Shown: positions 1 through 5,778 of the stretch, one piece after another | Layout: each line of letters begins with the position of its first letter | Position numbering within the stretch: the first letter of the stretch is position 1 | Assembly: GCA_934178345.1 (NCBI GenBank) | Contig: CAKPQG010000039.1 | Coordinates: 1-11,783, forward strand | Reading direction: 5' to 3' | Source: an uncultured Dialister sp. | GTDB taxonomy: Bacteria > Bacillota > Negativicutes > Veillonellales > Dialisteraceae | DNA length: 11,783 nt | The notes under the pieces: generated by a model | Database searches by the model: none | What the model was told of the DNA's origin: nothing | What the model saw: only the letters and a program-made list of their open reading frames with translations | Made by a program: the position numbers and the translations under genes

Positions 1-137
1 TCGAGGAAGTTTGCTTTGCCTTCTTCAGCCAGAACTTTGGTGATAGCAGCGGTCAGGGTCGTTTTACCATGATCGACATGGCCGATGGTGCCAATGTTAA
101 CATGCGGTTTCGTTCTTTCGTAATGTGCTTTTGCCAT
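1..137 (-). CDS. tuf: Elongation factor Tu, N-terminal part (runs off the window)
   Basis: EF-Tu is the GTPase that delivers aminoacyl-tRNA to the ribosome. Only the first 45 codons plus two bases are present; the gene continues beyond base 1. The visible peptide starts MAKAHYERTKPHVNIGTIGH and carries the G1 phosphate-binding loop GHVDHGKT at residues 19-26, which is diagnostic for this translational GTPase and very close to bacterial EF-Tu. The start is set by an AAGGAG ribosome site about 10 bases upstream and by the conserved MAK N-terminus. A promoter lies at 194-222. The tRNA cluster 560 bases upstream ends in its own terminator, so tuf is probably transcribed separately here. The identification is secure. 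Confidence 0.97.
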   Translation of the reverse strand, partial: MAKAHYERTKPHVNIGTIGHVDHGKTTLTAAITKVLAEEGKANFL

Positions 138-193
138 TTCTTTTCTTCTCCTTTTACAAAAAAGAATATGCAAAATATTTTTGCGCTTTATTT

Positions 194-222
194 ATTATAC
201 ATGCAAAGTCAATGAGATACAA
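194..222 (-). promoter_or_regulatory. Promoter of tuf
   Basis: Read on the minus strand there is a perfect TATAAT -10 box (194-199) and a TTGTAT -35 box (217-222) with a 17-base spacer. Transcription would start near 187, leaving a leader of about 50 bases before the tuf ATG. The intergenic repeat starts about 40 bases further upstream and does not touch the promoter. Confidence 0.75.
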
Positions 223-264
223 GGAAAATGTAGAACGTTTGACAGAGAGAATCGGGGAAAATGA

Positions 265-646
265 GGGGTTCAGGGTTAGCCCCGGGGGCGTGCCATCCTT
301 TGATTGCGTTTGAAAGCTCTACTCGCCAGTTAGGAGTGAGGAGTTAGGAGTGAGGAGTGGTGGTGCGGCGCATAAAAAGCAGAAGCGCCGCGGAGTTTTG
401 ATAGAGCTTCGCGCGCATCGTCATTTCGAGCGTAGCCGAGGGTCTTTATTGCAGAACGATCATCGCCTGATATGAGGCAGCACTAGGACATCGTTTTCCC
501 TCGGCGCATACACGCTGATTCCCGCAATGCAGTAAAGATCCCTCGGCTGCGCTCGGGATGACGATGCCGGAGAATCCCAGTCACTCCTAATCCCCAATCC
601 CTAATCCCTAGCTACTAATCCCTAGTCACCAGTCACTGATCCCCAT
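265..646 (+). repeat. Composite intergenic repeat, copy 1 (carries a 150-bp inverted-repeat insert)
   Basis: This fills the gap between the tuf promoter and the tRNA terminator. Modules in order: head GGTTCAGGGTTAGCC ending near TTTGATTGCG...GAAAG (267-314); a GGAGTTA/GGAGTGA heptad tract (about 331-360); the GC hairpin GCGGCGC (365-371) / GCGCCGC (385-391) with an empty 13-base loop; a D module interrupted by an inverted-repeat unit (415-567); and AGTCAC and AATCCCTA heptads (578-643). The orientation used as 'forward' for all copies has the head at low coordinates. No coding sequence is supported inside it. Confidence 0.85.
415..567. mobile_element. MITE-like unit with long imperfect terminal inverted repeats
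   Basis: The left end begins GCATCGTCATTTCGAGCG. The reverse complement of the right end begins GCATCGTCATCCCGAGCG, and the match continues through AGCCGAGGG and TCTTTA..TGCA. The two arms are about 38 bases with a handful of mismatches; the interior has no open frame of note. It sits inside module D of repeat copy 1, splitting it, while other copies (for example 2230-2265) show the uninterrupted sequence. That supports insertion of a separate unit. It resembles the common bacterial intergenic motif GTCATCCCGAGCGCAGCCGAGGG. No target duplication is certain. Confidence 0.65.
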
Positions 647-655
647 CTATGCATG

Positions 656-683
656 AAAAAAGAGCTCTCTTTCGAGAACTCTT
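656..683 (-). terminator. Rho-independent terminator of the tRNA cluster
   Basis: On the minus strand a 10-bp stem (AAGAGTTCTC / GAGAGCTCTT, one G-U pair) closes a GAAA loop and runs directly into six Ts. It lies just after tRNA-Met, so it ends the tRNA transcript and separates it from tuf. Confidence 0.9.
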
Positions 684-695
684 ATTTTCGTGGTT

Positions 696-772
696 TGGTG
701 GCGGCTCAGAGATTTGAACTCCGGACACAGCGGGTATGAACCGCTTGCTCTAGCCAACTGAGCTAAGCCGCC
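696..772 (-). tRNA. tRNA-Met (CAT), elongator type
   Basis: The cloverleaf folds with a 7-bp acceptor stem GGCGGCT/AGCCGCC, discriminator A and an encoded CCA. The anticodon stem AGCGG/CCGCT carries loop TTCATAC, anticodon CAT. The stem lacks the initiator GGG/CCC signature and position 1 pairs with 72, so it is not the initiator. A tRNA-Ile2 with a lysidine-modified CAT anticodon is the alternative, but the sequence is close to Bacillus elongator tRNA-Met. It is the last gene of the five-tRNA cluster. Confidence 0.93.
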
Positions 773-775
773 ATA

Positions 776-851
776 TGGAGCTGATAACCAGGATTGAACT
801 GGTGACCTTATCCTTACCAAGGATACGCTCTACCGACTGAGCTATATCAGC
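776..851 (-). tRNA. tRNA-Thr (GGT)
   Basis: A 76-base cloverleaf with acceptor stem GCTGATA/TATCAGC, discriminator T and encoded CCA. The anticodon stem TATCC/GGATA holds loop TTGGTAA, giving anticodon GGT for ACC and ACU codons. Only three bases separate it from tRNA-Met, so both come from one processed transcript. Confidence 0.97.
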
Positions 852-882
852 ATATATAACGATATATGGGAAATAGTAAACA

Positions 883-958
883 TGGTTGCGGGGGCAGGAC
901 TTGAACCTGCGGCCTTCGGGTTATGAGCCCGACGAGCTACCAACTGCTCCACCCCGCG
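883..958 (-). tRNA. Initiator tRNA-fMet (CAT)
   Basis: The sequence begins CGCGGGG and ends CCCCGCA-ACCA, leaving the C1 x A72 mismatch typical of bacterial initiators. The anticodon stem has three consecutive G-C pairs (TCGGG-CTCATAA-CCCGA), the second initiator hallmark. At 76 bases it is one base shorter in the D loop than the Bacillus form. CCA is encoded. Confidence 0.97.
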
Positions 959-965
959 ATAGTGA

Positions 966-1050
966 TGGTGGGCGGAATAGGATTCGAACCTATGAAGGCA
1001 AAGCCGGCAGATTTACAGTCTGCTCCCTTTAACCACTCGGGAATCCGCCC
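966..1050 (-). tRNA. tRNA-Tyr (GTA)
   Basis: An 85-base class II tRNA with a long variable arm (CCGGCTTTGCCTTC region), acceptor GGGCGGA/TCCGCCC, discriminator A and encoded CCA. The anticodon loop CTGTAAA gives GTA for tyrosine codons. Confidence 0.97.
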
Positions 1051-1053
1051 ATA

Positions 1054-1129
1054 TGGAGCTGGCAATAGGACTTGAACCTACGACCTACTGATTACAAATC
1101 AGTTGCTCTACCAACTGAGCTACGCCAGC
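1054..1129 (-). tRNA. tRNA-Thr (TGT)
   Basis: First gene of the cluster. Acceptor GCTGGCG/TGCCAGC, discriminator T and encoded CCA. The anticodon stem ACTGA/TCAGT holds loop TTTGTAA, giving TGT for ACA/ACG codons. The promoter-proximal transcription start lies about 10 bases upstream. Confidence 0.97.
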
Positions 1130-1146
1130 ACGTAAGCGACTTGATT

Positions 1147-1175
1147 ATCATATCATCGATTTAGGTTTTTGTCAA
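1147..1175 (-). promoter_or_regulatory. Proximal promoter of the tRNA cluster
   Basis: Consensus TTGACA (1170-1175), a 17-base spacer and TATGAT (1147-1152) on the minus strand, starting transcription just before tRNA-Thr(TGT). Two A6 tracts about 11 bases apart lie immediately upstream of the -35 box (1178-1198). That is the layout of an UP element expected for a stable-RNA promoter. Confidence 0.9.
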
Positions 1176-1251
1176 GGACTTTTTTCAAACTTTTTTCGAA
1201 CCTTGCGGCTCGTTTTGAAGTTTCGTAGGAGTGTCCTCATCACGGTTATAG

Positions 1252-1280
1252 ATTATAGCATGGACACTCGCGTCTGTCTA
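1252..1280 (-). promoter_or_regulatory. Distal promoter of the tRNA cluster, flanked by an inverted repeat
   Basis: TAGACA (1275-1280), a 17-base spacer and an extended -10 TGCTATAAT (TATAAT at 1252-1257). A-rich sequence lies upstream of the -35 box. A 7-base inverted repeat, AGTGTCC (1230-1236) and GGACACT (1262-1268), brackets the -10 and start site. Transcripts from here would carry a roughly 115-base leader containing a CGAGCC-GCAA-GGTTCG hairpin before reaching the tRNAs. Confidence 0.7.
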
Positions 1281-1309
1281 GTGGTTTTTTGAATTTTTTT
1301 AAAAAGATT

Positions 1310-1496
1310 CAGAATGAGCCCTTGAGGCGTGCTGTTCTTTGGATGGTTTGCGAAAGAGGCTCCGCAGATTCTATAGGTTCAGAAGATTCGAAGGGGCTGG
1401 TGCGGCGCATCAAATGGTGAAGCACCGCAGAGTAGAAATAGGGCGATGCCCGAAAGTGGCATGTAAGTCACTAGTCACCAGTCACCACTAATTCCC
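1310..1496 (+). repeat. Composite intergenic repeat, copy 2
   Basis: A diverged head (about 1310-1355, ending GGTTTGCGAAAGAGG) is followed by 9-base units ATTCTATAG / GTTCAGAAG / ATTCGAAGG (1370-1396). Then come hairpin GCGGCGC (1402-1408) / GCACCGC (1422-1428, one mismatch) with an empty loop, GGCGATGCCCGAAAGTGGCAT (module D, 1441-1462) and AGTCACY heptads (1466-1488). The tail merges with the last codons and stop of the DUF951 gene. Confidence 0.85.
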
Positions 1497-1730
1497 TTCA
1501 AACTCCGAAGTGCGGGCAGCCAGCGGGGTATCCTGTGTAATGTCGCGGTTCAGGACTTTCTTCGCGCCTTTCAAAAATTTGGGGCGCGGGATCAAAACAA
1601 TATGCCCGCAGCCGCAGCACTTGATGCGCATGTCGCTGCCCAGCTGCAGGACTTCCCATTCCTGGCTGCCGCAGGGGTGTTTCTTTTTCATCTGTACGAT
1701 GTCGCCGATGCGAAACTGGATGAATTTCAT
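1488..1730 (-). CDS. Small DUF951 family protein
   Basis: An 80-residue protein. Residues 1-60 match the DUF951 pattern: GDIVQMKKKHPCGSQEWEV, then RIKCCGCGHIVLIPRPKF. The HPCG and CCGC pairs give a four-cysteine arrangement that could bind zinc, and the fold is expected to be a small beta-barrel; the function is not established. The ATG is preceded by AAGGAG at good spacing. Family members usually stop near residue 65. Here the tail after KKVLNRDI is longer, and its last residues (SEFEGN) plus the TAG stop are encoded by repeat copy 2. It appears to be a single-gene unit. Family assignment is firm, function unknown. Confidence 0.85.
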   Translation of the reverse strand: MKFIQFRIGDIVQMKKKHPCGSQEWEVLQLGSDMRIKCCGCGHIVLIPRPKFLKGAKKVLNRDITQDTPLAARTSEFEGN

Positions 1731-1760
1731 AGTGAGTCTCCTTGTCTATGGTTTTTATCT

Positions 1761-1789
1761 ATTATATAAGGAAAGTGAATCGGGTTCAA
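1761..1789 (-). promoter_or_regulatory. Promoter of the DUF951 gene, with a -35 box inside the repeat
   Basis: TATAAT (1761-1766) lies 17 bases downstream of TTGAAC (1784-1789) on the minus strand. The TTGAAC box is the complement of the GGTTCAA heptads that open repeat copy 3. The -10 is perfect; the -35 matches consensus at its first four positions. Confidence 0.6.
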
Positions 1790-2047
1790 GGTTCAAGGTT
1801 CAGGGTTAGCCCGTGGAGCGGGCTGTCCCTTGATTGGGGATGAAAGCTTCGCATAAATTAGGAATGAGGAATTAGGAATTAGGAATGAAGGTGGCGGCTT
1901 CGCCGCAAGTATATATGGGGCGATGCCCGAAAGTAGTATTCAAGTCACTAGTCACAAGTCACAAGTCACTTTGTGCCCCTAATCCCTAGCCACTCATCCC
2001 TAGCTACCAGTCCACAAGTCGCCAGTCCCTAGCCACTCATCCCTGCT
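1783..2047 (+). repeat. Composite intergenic repeat, copy 3
   Basis: Head GGTTCAAGGTTCAGGGTTAGCC (1783-1812) to TTGATTGGGGATGAAAG; GGAATTA/GGAATGA heptads (about 1860-1888); a short hairpin GGCGGC-TTC-GCCGC (about 1893-1907) in place of the usual GCGGCGC pair; module D with GGCGATGCCCGAAAG (1920-1935); AGTCACAA heptads (1944-1970); AATCCCTAGC heptads (1979-2045). It is followed directly, head to tail, by copy 4. Confidence 0.85.
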
Positions 2048-2374
2048 TTCAAACTTCAAACTTCAAACTTCAAGGTTCAAGGTTCAAGGTTCAGGGTTCA
2101 GGGTTCAGGGTTCAGGGTTCAGGGTTAGTCTATGGGGCGCGCCGTCCTTTGATTACATGCTAAAGAGGTTCAGAGGGTTCAACGGGTTCAGCGGGAGAGG
2201 TGCGGCGCATAAAAATATGGAAGCGCCGCGGAGTATAGATGGTGGCGATGCCCGAAGGTGGCATTTCAGTCACTAGTCACAAGTCACTAGTCACTCGAGG
2301 CCCCTAATCCCTTGCCACTAATCCCTAGCTACCAGTCACCAGTCCCTAGTCACCAGCCACTAGTCACTAATCCC
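2048..2374 (+). repeat. Composite intergenic repeat, copy 4, with an 11-unit heptad tract
   Basis: It opens with eleven perfect 7-base units (2048-2124): three TTCAAAC, three TTCAAGG, five TTCAGGG. Then come the head block (GGGGCGCGCCGTCCTTTGATT), 9-base units GGTTCAGAG/GGTTCAACG/GGTTCAGCG (2167-2193), hairpin GCGGCGC (2202-2208) / GCGCCGC (2223-2229), module D with hairpin ATGCC/GGCAT (2248-2264), AGTCAC heptads and AATCCCTAGC heptads. Its tail overlaps the stop codon of the exported-protein gene. Five spaced GGG runs (2094-2124) form a G-quadruplex motif on the plus strand. Confidence 0.88.
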
Positions 2375-3419
2375 CGGCCACCAGCAAAAAGCGAAGCGGC
2401 AGGTACGCAGCGCCGGCAGGGATGAAGCGGATGTAGAGATCCTTTCCGGCATGCCATGTGCCCGCCGGAAGGCAGCTCTCCATCGTACCATCGCCGAACC
2501 AGACTTTCCCCAGTGTCCCATCCGTGCGATAGGTGCGAAGGAGCTTTGGATTCTGCCCGATCTCGAAGGTCCCCATGTAGACGCCGCCCATGGGATTGAT
2601 ATAGAGCTTGTACTTGCCGCTCCCTTTGGTTTTCAAAGTGATATGGTAGCGGATGCCGTAGTCGCCTGTATTCTCGCGGGTGACATCGCTCACTTCGTCC
2701 TTTCCCTGCTGAAAGGGGTAGGATGAACCGATGGTGATCTCCGCATTTCCTTGGGAAAAGTCCCATGGCTCGCCGGAAAGGTAAATATCTGCGGCGAAAG
2801 TGCCGCGCATTTCATGGGAATCTGGAGGAAGCGCCGCGGCGGTATCGAGAGCCTCTTGGAGCGATTTGTCACCAGCCATCGGCAAAATGGCAGCCCCGAG
2901 CTTCACCGGGCGCTTCGTTTTGATCTCTACGATGCCGCTCACGAGGTCTTCTTCGGAGATCCCTTTCGGATCGTCTTCAAAGAGGATGGTACGCTCGCCG
3001 GGCGCAAGGTGGAAGGTCTTTTCTTCCTGCTTCGCATCGATGGCTTCTCGAAAAGAGAGCGTGCTTCCTGTCGGGATGTAGCTGCTCGATGCATCCCCGC
3101 GGATGGCACGCTTCATCGTGAGGGGCTGTTTCTTGTCCGCTTTGGCATAGACGACGAGCCGCGCAGGCGCACCGGTCTCATTCACGTGGTAGTAGTAGAG
3201 GCGCCCCTCCCCCTTTTCGACAGTGCCTTCATAGAGGATCCCCGGCGTATCTGCGTACTCGGGGCAGTCGGAAAAGATGAGCGTCCCTTCCTCCTTCTTC
3301 AGGGAAAGAGGGATCTGTGTGTAGTCCTCATACGCCAGCGAATCAGCGAACGCAGAAGTAGAAATACAAATGGTCGCTGCCGCGACCATGGTGGATAAAA
3401 ACGTTTGATAGTTGTTCAT
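2367..3419 (-). CDS. Exported protein of unknown function
   Basis: A 350-residue protein with a clear signal peptide: a hydrophobic stretch at about residues 7-20 (FLSTMVAAATICIS) and an A-F-A signal peptidase I site at residues 23-25. The mature protein would begin DSLAYEDY. There is no lipobox cysteine, no later membrane span and no recognised catalytic motif. The mature part is rich in beta-prone segments (for example GRLYYYHVNETGAPARLVVY) with alternating Gly/Asp turns, suggesting a secreted or envelope beta-sandwich protein. It lies 92 bases after whiA with a weak ribosome site, so it may be read through from that operon. The C-terminal LVAGD and TAG stop come from repeat copy 4. I do not recognise the family. 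Confidence 0.8.
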   Translation of the reverse strand: MNNYQTFLSTMVAAATICISTSAFADSLAYEDYTQIPLSLKKEEGTLIFSDCPEYADTPGILYEGTVEKGEGRLYYYHVNETGAPARLVVYAKADKKQPLTMKRAIRGDASSSYIPTGSTLSFREAIDAKQEEKTFHLAPGERTILFEDDPKGISEEDLVSGIVEIKTKRPVKLGAAILPMAGDKSLQEALDTAAALPPDSHEMRGTFAADIYLSGEPWDFSQGNAEITIGSSYPFQQGKDEVSDVTRENTGDYGIRYHITLKTKGSGKYKLYINPMGGVYMGTFEIGQNPKLLRTYRTDGTLGKVWFGDGTMESCLPAGTWHAGKDLYIRFIPAGAAYLPLRFLLVAGD

Positions 3420-3438
3420 GATGACATCTTCTTTGATG

Positions 3439-3460
3439 AAAAATATAGGGCTATAGGCCC
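3439..3460 (-). terminator. Possible weak terminator after whiA
   Basis: On the minus strand GGGC-CTATA-GCCC is followed by TATATTTTT. The stem is only 4 bp, so termination may be partial, with read-through into the exported-protein gene. Confidence 0.35.
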
Positions 3461-3511
3461 GCCGGAAGGTGCTGCGCCAAAGGAGGCGAGAGCCCTGCCG
3501 TGGAGATCCCC

Positions 3512-4426
3512 CTAGTCAGCCGTCCCCACCATCGCTTCGATCTTTTTGAAGCGATGGGCGAGACCGGATTTTGTGATACCGCAGATCTCCGCAAGCTCGG
3601 AGAGACTGGCATTGGGGTGAGCGAGACGGAGGTCGCAGGCTTCGCGAATCTTGGGGGAGAGCGAGGAGCGGCTCTCTTTGGCAAGAAGCTTTTGCACGAG
3701 GTGGGTCTGGCGGACGGCGGCGTCAACGGTTTTCTGGAGATTCGCCGTCTCGCAGTTCACCTGCCGGTTCACACGGTTTCGCATATCCTTCACGACGCGG
3801 ACGCTCTCGAAGTCCATGTAGCTCTGGGCAGCGCCTACGATCTGGAGAAATTCGGAGACTTCATCCCCGTCTTTGATATAGACGATGTAGTCATTCTTGC
3901 GGTCAGTCAGACGGGCATTCAGTTTGAAGCTCTTCATGGCTTTCACGATTTCTTCGGCGAAGCGGGCGGACTGCGTCACCATCTCTAGGTGGTAGTCGCT
4001 CTGGGGACGGCTGACGGAGCCGCCGCCTAAGAAAGCGCCGGCCAGATAGGCGCGCCGCTCTTCAGCGGTCACGAGTTTCTCCATATCCTCGACGCCGGAG
4101 AGCGGGGAGAGTCCCATGGTATCCAGAAAACGGAGGCCTTCTTTCGACGGCTGTACGAGGAGAGTATAGACGTTCTTTTTCCTGAGGCGGCGTCCCTGCC
4201 GCACCATGGTGGAGGGCATGAAGCCGAAGTCTTTCTTGAGGTACACCAGGACGCGGCGGGCGACGGCGCTGTTACCCGTGGAGAATTCCAGTCCCCAGCT
4301 GGCGTGCGCGCCGGTGATGAAGGAGCCGCTCATGCGGAGCAGTGCGAGAAGCTCCGCGGCACGGCTTCCCGCCTCTTCTCTAGGGAGACGTGCCAGTTCA
4401 TTTTTTACCTGTTCTGTGAAGGACAT
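3512..4426 (-). CDS. whiA: DNA-binding protein WhiA
   Basis: WhiA is a conserved Gram-positive-lineage DNA-binding protein linked to sporulation in Streptomyces and to cell division and chromosome organisation in Bacillus. The 304-residue length is normal. The N-terminal half has the LAGLIDADG homing-endonuclease-like fold, seen as YLAGAFLGGGSVSRP (127-141); the acidic catalytic residues of true endonucleases are absent, as expected. The family signature RVVKDMRNRVNRQVNCETAN lies at 210-229. A C-terminal helix-turn-helix is at about 273-297 (SLSELAEICGITKSGLAHRF). The ATG overlaps the yvcK stop by one base (TGATG) and has AAGGAG inside yvcK, so the two are translationally coupled. It ends the three-gene operon. 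Confidence 0.96.
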   Translation of the reverse strand: MSFTEQVKNELARLPREEAGSRAAELLALLRMSGSFITGAHASWGLEFSTGNSAVARRVLVYLKKDFGFMPSTMVRQGRRLRKKNVYTLLVQPSKEGLRFLDTMGLSPLSGVEDMEKLVTAEERRAYLAGAFLGGGSVSRPQSDYHLEMVTQSARFAEEIVKAMKSFKLNARLTDRKNDYIVYIKDGDEVSEFLQIVGAAQSYMDFESVRVVKDMRNRVNRQVNCETANLQKTVDAAVRQTHLVQKLLAKESRSSLSPKIREACDLRLAHPNASLSELAEICGITKSGLAHRFKKIEAMVGTAD

Positions 4427-5778
4427 CAGTGGCTCCTTTTCAAATATTCTTCCAGTGCTTCGGGCGGGATATTCACCTTCAGCAGGCTGTGGATCTGCGC
4501 GATTTCCTCGGTCAGGACTTTTGTATCCTGCGTCGCACCGCGAAGGGGGCCGAGAAGGTCGGCTTCGATGAGCTGCGCGCCCATCTTTTTGACCTTCTCC
4601 CGATCGATCTTGACGGGCATGGCATGGACCTTTTCATATTTCTTCAGTACATCCTCTGTCGGGATGGCATTGTTCGCGAGGACGAAATCAATGACGCCGC
4701 CGCCCACGTGGTCGATCAGGGCTTTCAGGTGGTCGCTCACGGTATAGCCGCTGGTCTCCCCCGGCTGGGTCATGACATTACATATATAGAGTACGGGCGC
4801 GCTGCTTTGCCGGATGGCCTGCAGGATTTCCGGGACGAGAAGATTCGGTAGGACGCTTGTATAAAGGCTGCCCGGTCCTAAGGTAATGAGGTCTGCCTGT
4901 TTGATGGCTTCGAGGGCATCACCGACGGCGATCGGTGCCTTCGGAATGGTCGACATATGGAGGATGCGTACCTCCTTGCCGGATTTTTCGGGATAGGCAG
5001 AAATCTCAGACTCGCCCTCCACGATTTCTCCATCGGACATTTTCGCTTTGAGGCGCACCTTTTCCGAGGTGGCCGGTACGACCTTGCCGCGGATATTGAG
5101 GACTTTGCTCGCTGCCTCGAGCGCATTCTGCGGATTGCCGAATTCCTTGATGAGCGCCGCGAGGAAGAGATTCCCGAGGCTGTGCCCCGAGAGCTCTCCG
5201 TCACCGGCGAAGCGGTACTGGAAGAGCTGCTCCAGCACGGTTTCTTTATCTGCCAGCGCGACGAGGCAGTTTCGAAGGTCACCCGGTGCGATGATCCCCA
5301 TCTCTTCCCGGAGACGTCCCGAGGAGCCGCCGTCATCGGCCACCGTCACGATGGCTGTGATGTTCGACGTCTTCGTCTTGAGGCCGCGAAGGAGCATGGA
5401 GAGCCCATGACCGCCGCCGATGGAAACGATTTTCATCCCGCGGGAAAGCTCCATGCGGGACAGGATGCTCTTCGACACCTCGGTCTGCCCCGGTGCCATG
5501 AGCTCGAAGAAACGCTTCACAAGCCGCCGGACTGCATGCGTCATGATCCACAGAGCCAGGATGATCATGAGCGTACCGCAGACCGCGAGGAAGGTATAGC
5601 TGTAGCTGCCCGTCATCTGAAAGGCGAAGCGCAGCATTTCTTCTTCCAGAATACCGAAGATCTGATAGTTCAGAATGAGTGTCGCACCGAAGACGAGAAG
5701 CAGGATGCCCAGAGAGAAAAGCAGCATCCACCGCTTCACCGCCAGCCCTGGATAGAGCCATTGGAGAAGATGTCTCAT
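4426..5778 (-). CDS. yvcK: YvcK/GlmR family regulator with an N-terminal membrane anchor
   Basis: YvcK (GlmR) proteins bind UDP-sugars and control the partition of carbon into cell-wall precursors; Bacillus GlmR stimulates GlmS. The conserved domain starts near residue 115: GGGHG (121-125), VADDGGSSGRLR (146-157), PGDLRNCL (165-172), GHSLGNL (198-204), LGPGSLYTSVLPNLLVPEI and MTQPGETSGYTVSDH. At 450 residues it is about 120 longer than the Bacillus protein. The extra N-terminus holds two hydrophobic helices at about 17-39 and 60-83, joined by a short loop, and a basic stretch RRLVKR after the second. This places the enzyme-like domain on the inner face of the membrane. The ATG overlaps the rapZ stop (ATGA), indicating coupling. 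Confidence 0.96.
   Translation of the reverse strand: MRHLLQWLYPGLAVKRWMLLFSLGILLLVFGATLILNYQIFGILEEEMLRFAFQMTGSYSYTFLAVCGTLMIILALWIMTHAVRRLVKRFFELMAPGQTEVSKSILSRMELSRGMKIVSIGGGHGLSMLLRGLKTKTSNITAIVTVADDGGSSGRLREEMGIIAPGDLRNCLVALADKETVLEQLFQYRFAGDGELSGHSLGNLFLAALIKEFGNPQNALEAASKVLNIRGKVVPATSEKVRLKAKMSDGEIVEGESEISAYPEKSGKEVRILHMSTIPKAPIAVGDALEAIKQADLITLGPGSLYTSVLPNLLVPEILQAIRQSSAPVLYICNVMTQPGETSGYTVSDHLKALIDHVGGGVIDFVLANNAIPTEDVLKKYEKVHAMPVKIDREKVKKMGAQLIEADLLGPLRGATQDTKVLTEEIAQIHSLLKVNIPPEALEEYLKRSH

Noticed and set aside
125..313. Small plus-strand frame across the tuf promoter
   Set aside because: It overlaps the tuf start and promoter on the opposite strand and has no ribosome site.
1960..2374. 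CRISPR array
   Set aside because: The repeats are contiguous 7-base units without unique spacers of constant length, and no cas genes are present.
2751..3398. Long plus-strand frames opposite the exported protein, whiA, yvcK, rapZ, HAD and asparaginase genes
   Set aside because: They mirror minus-strand genes with clear family motifs, lack ribosome sites and give no recognisable proteins; they are shadows of codon bias.
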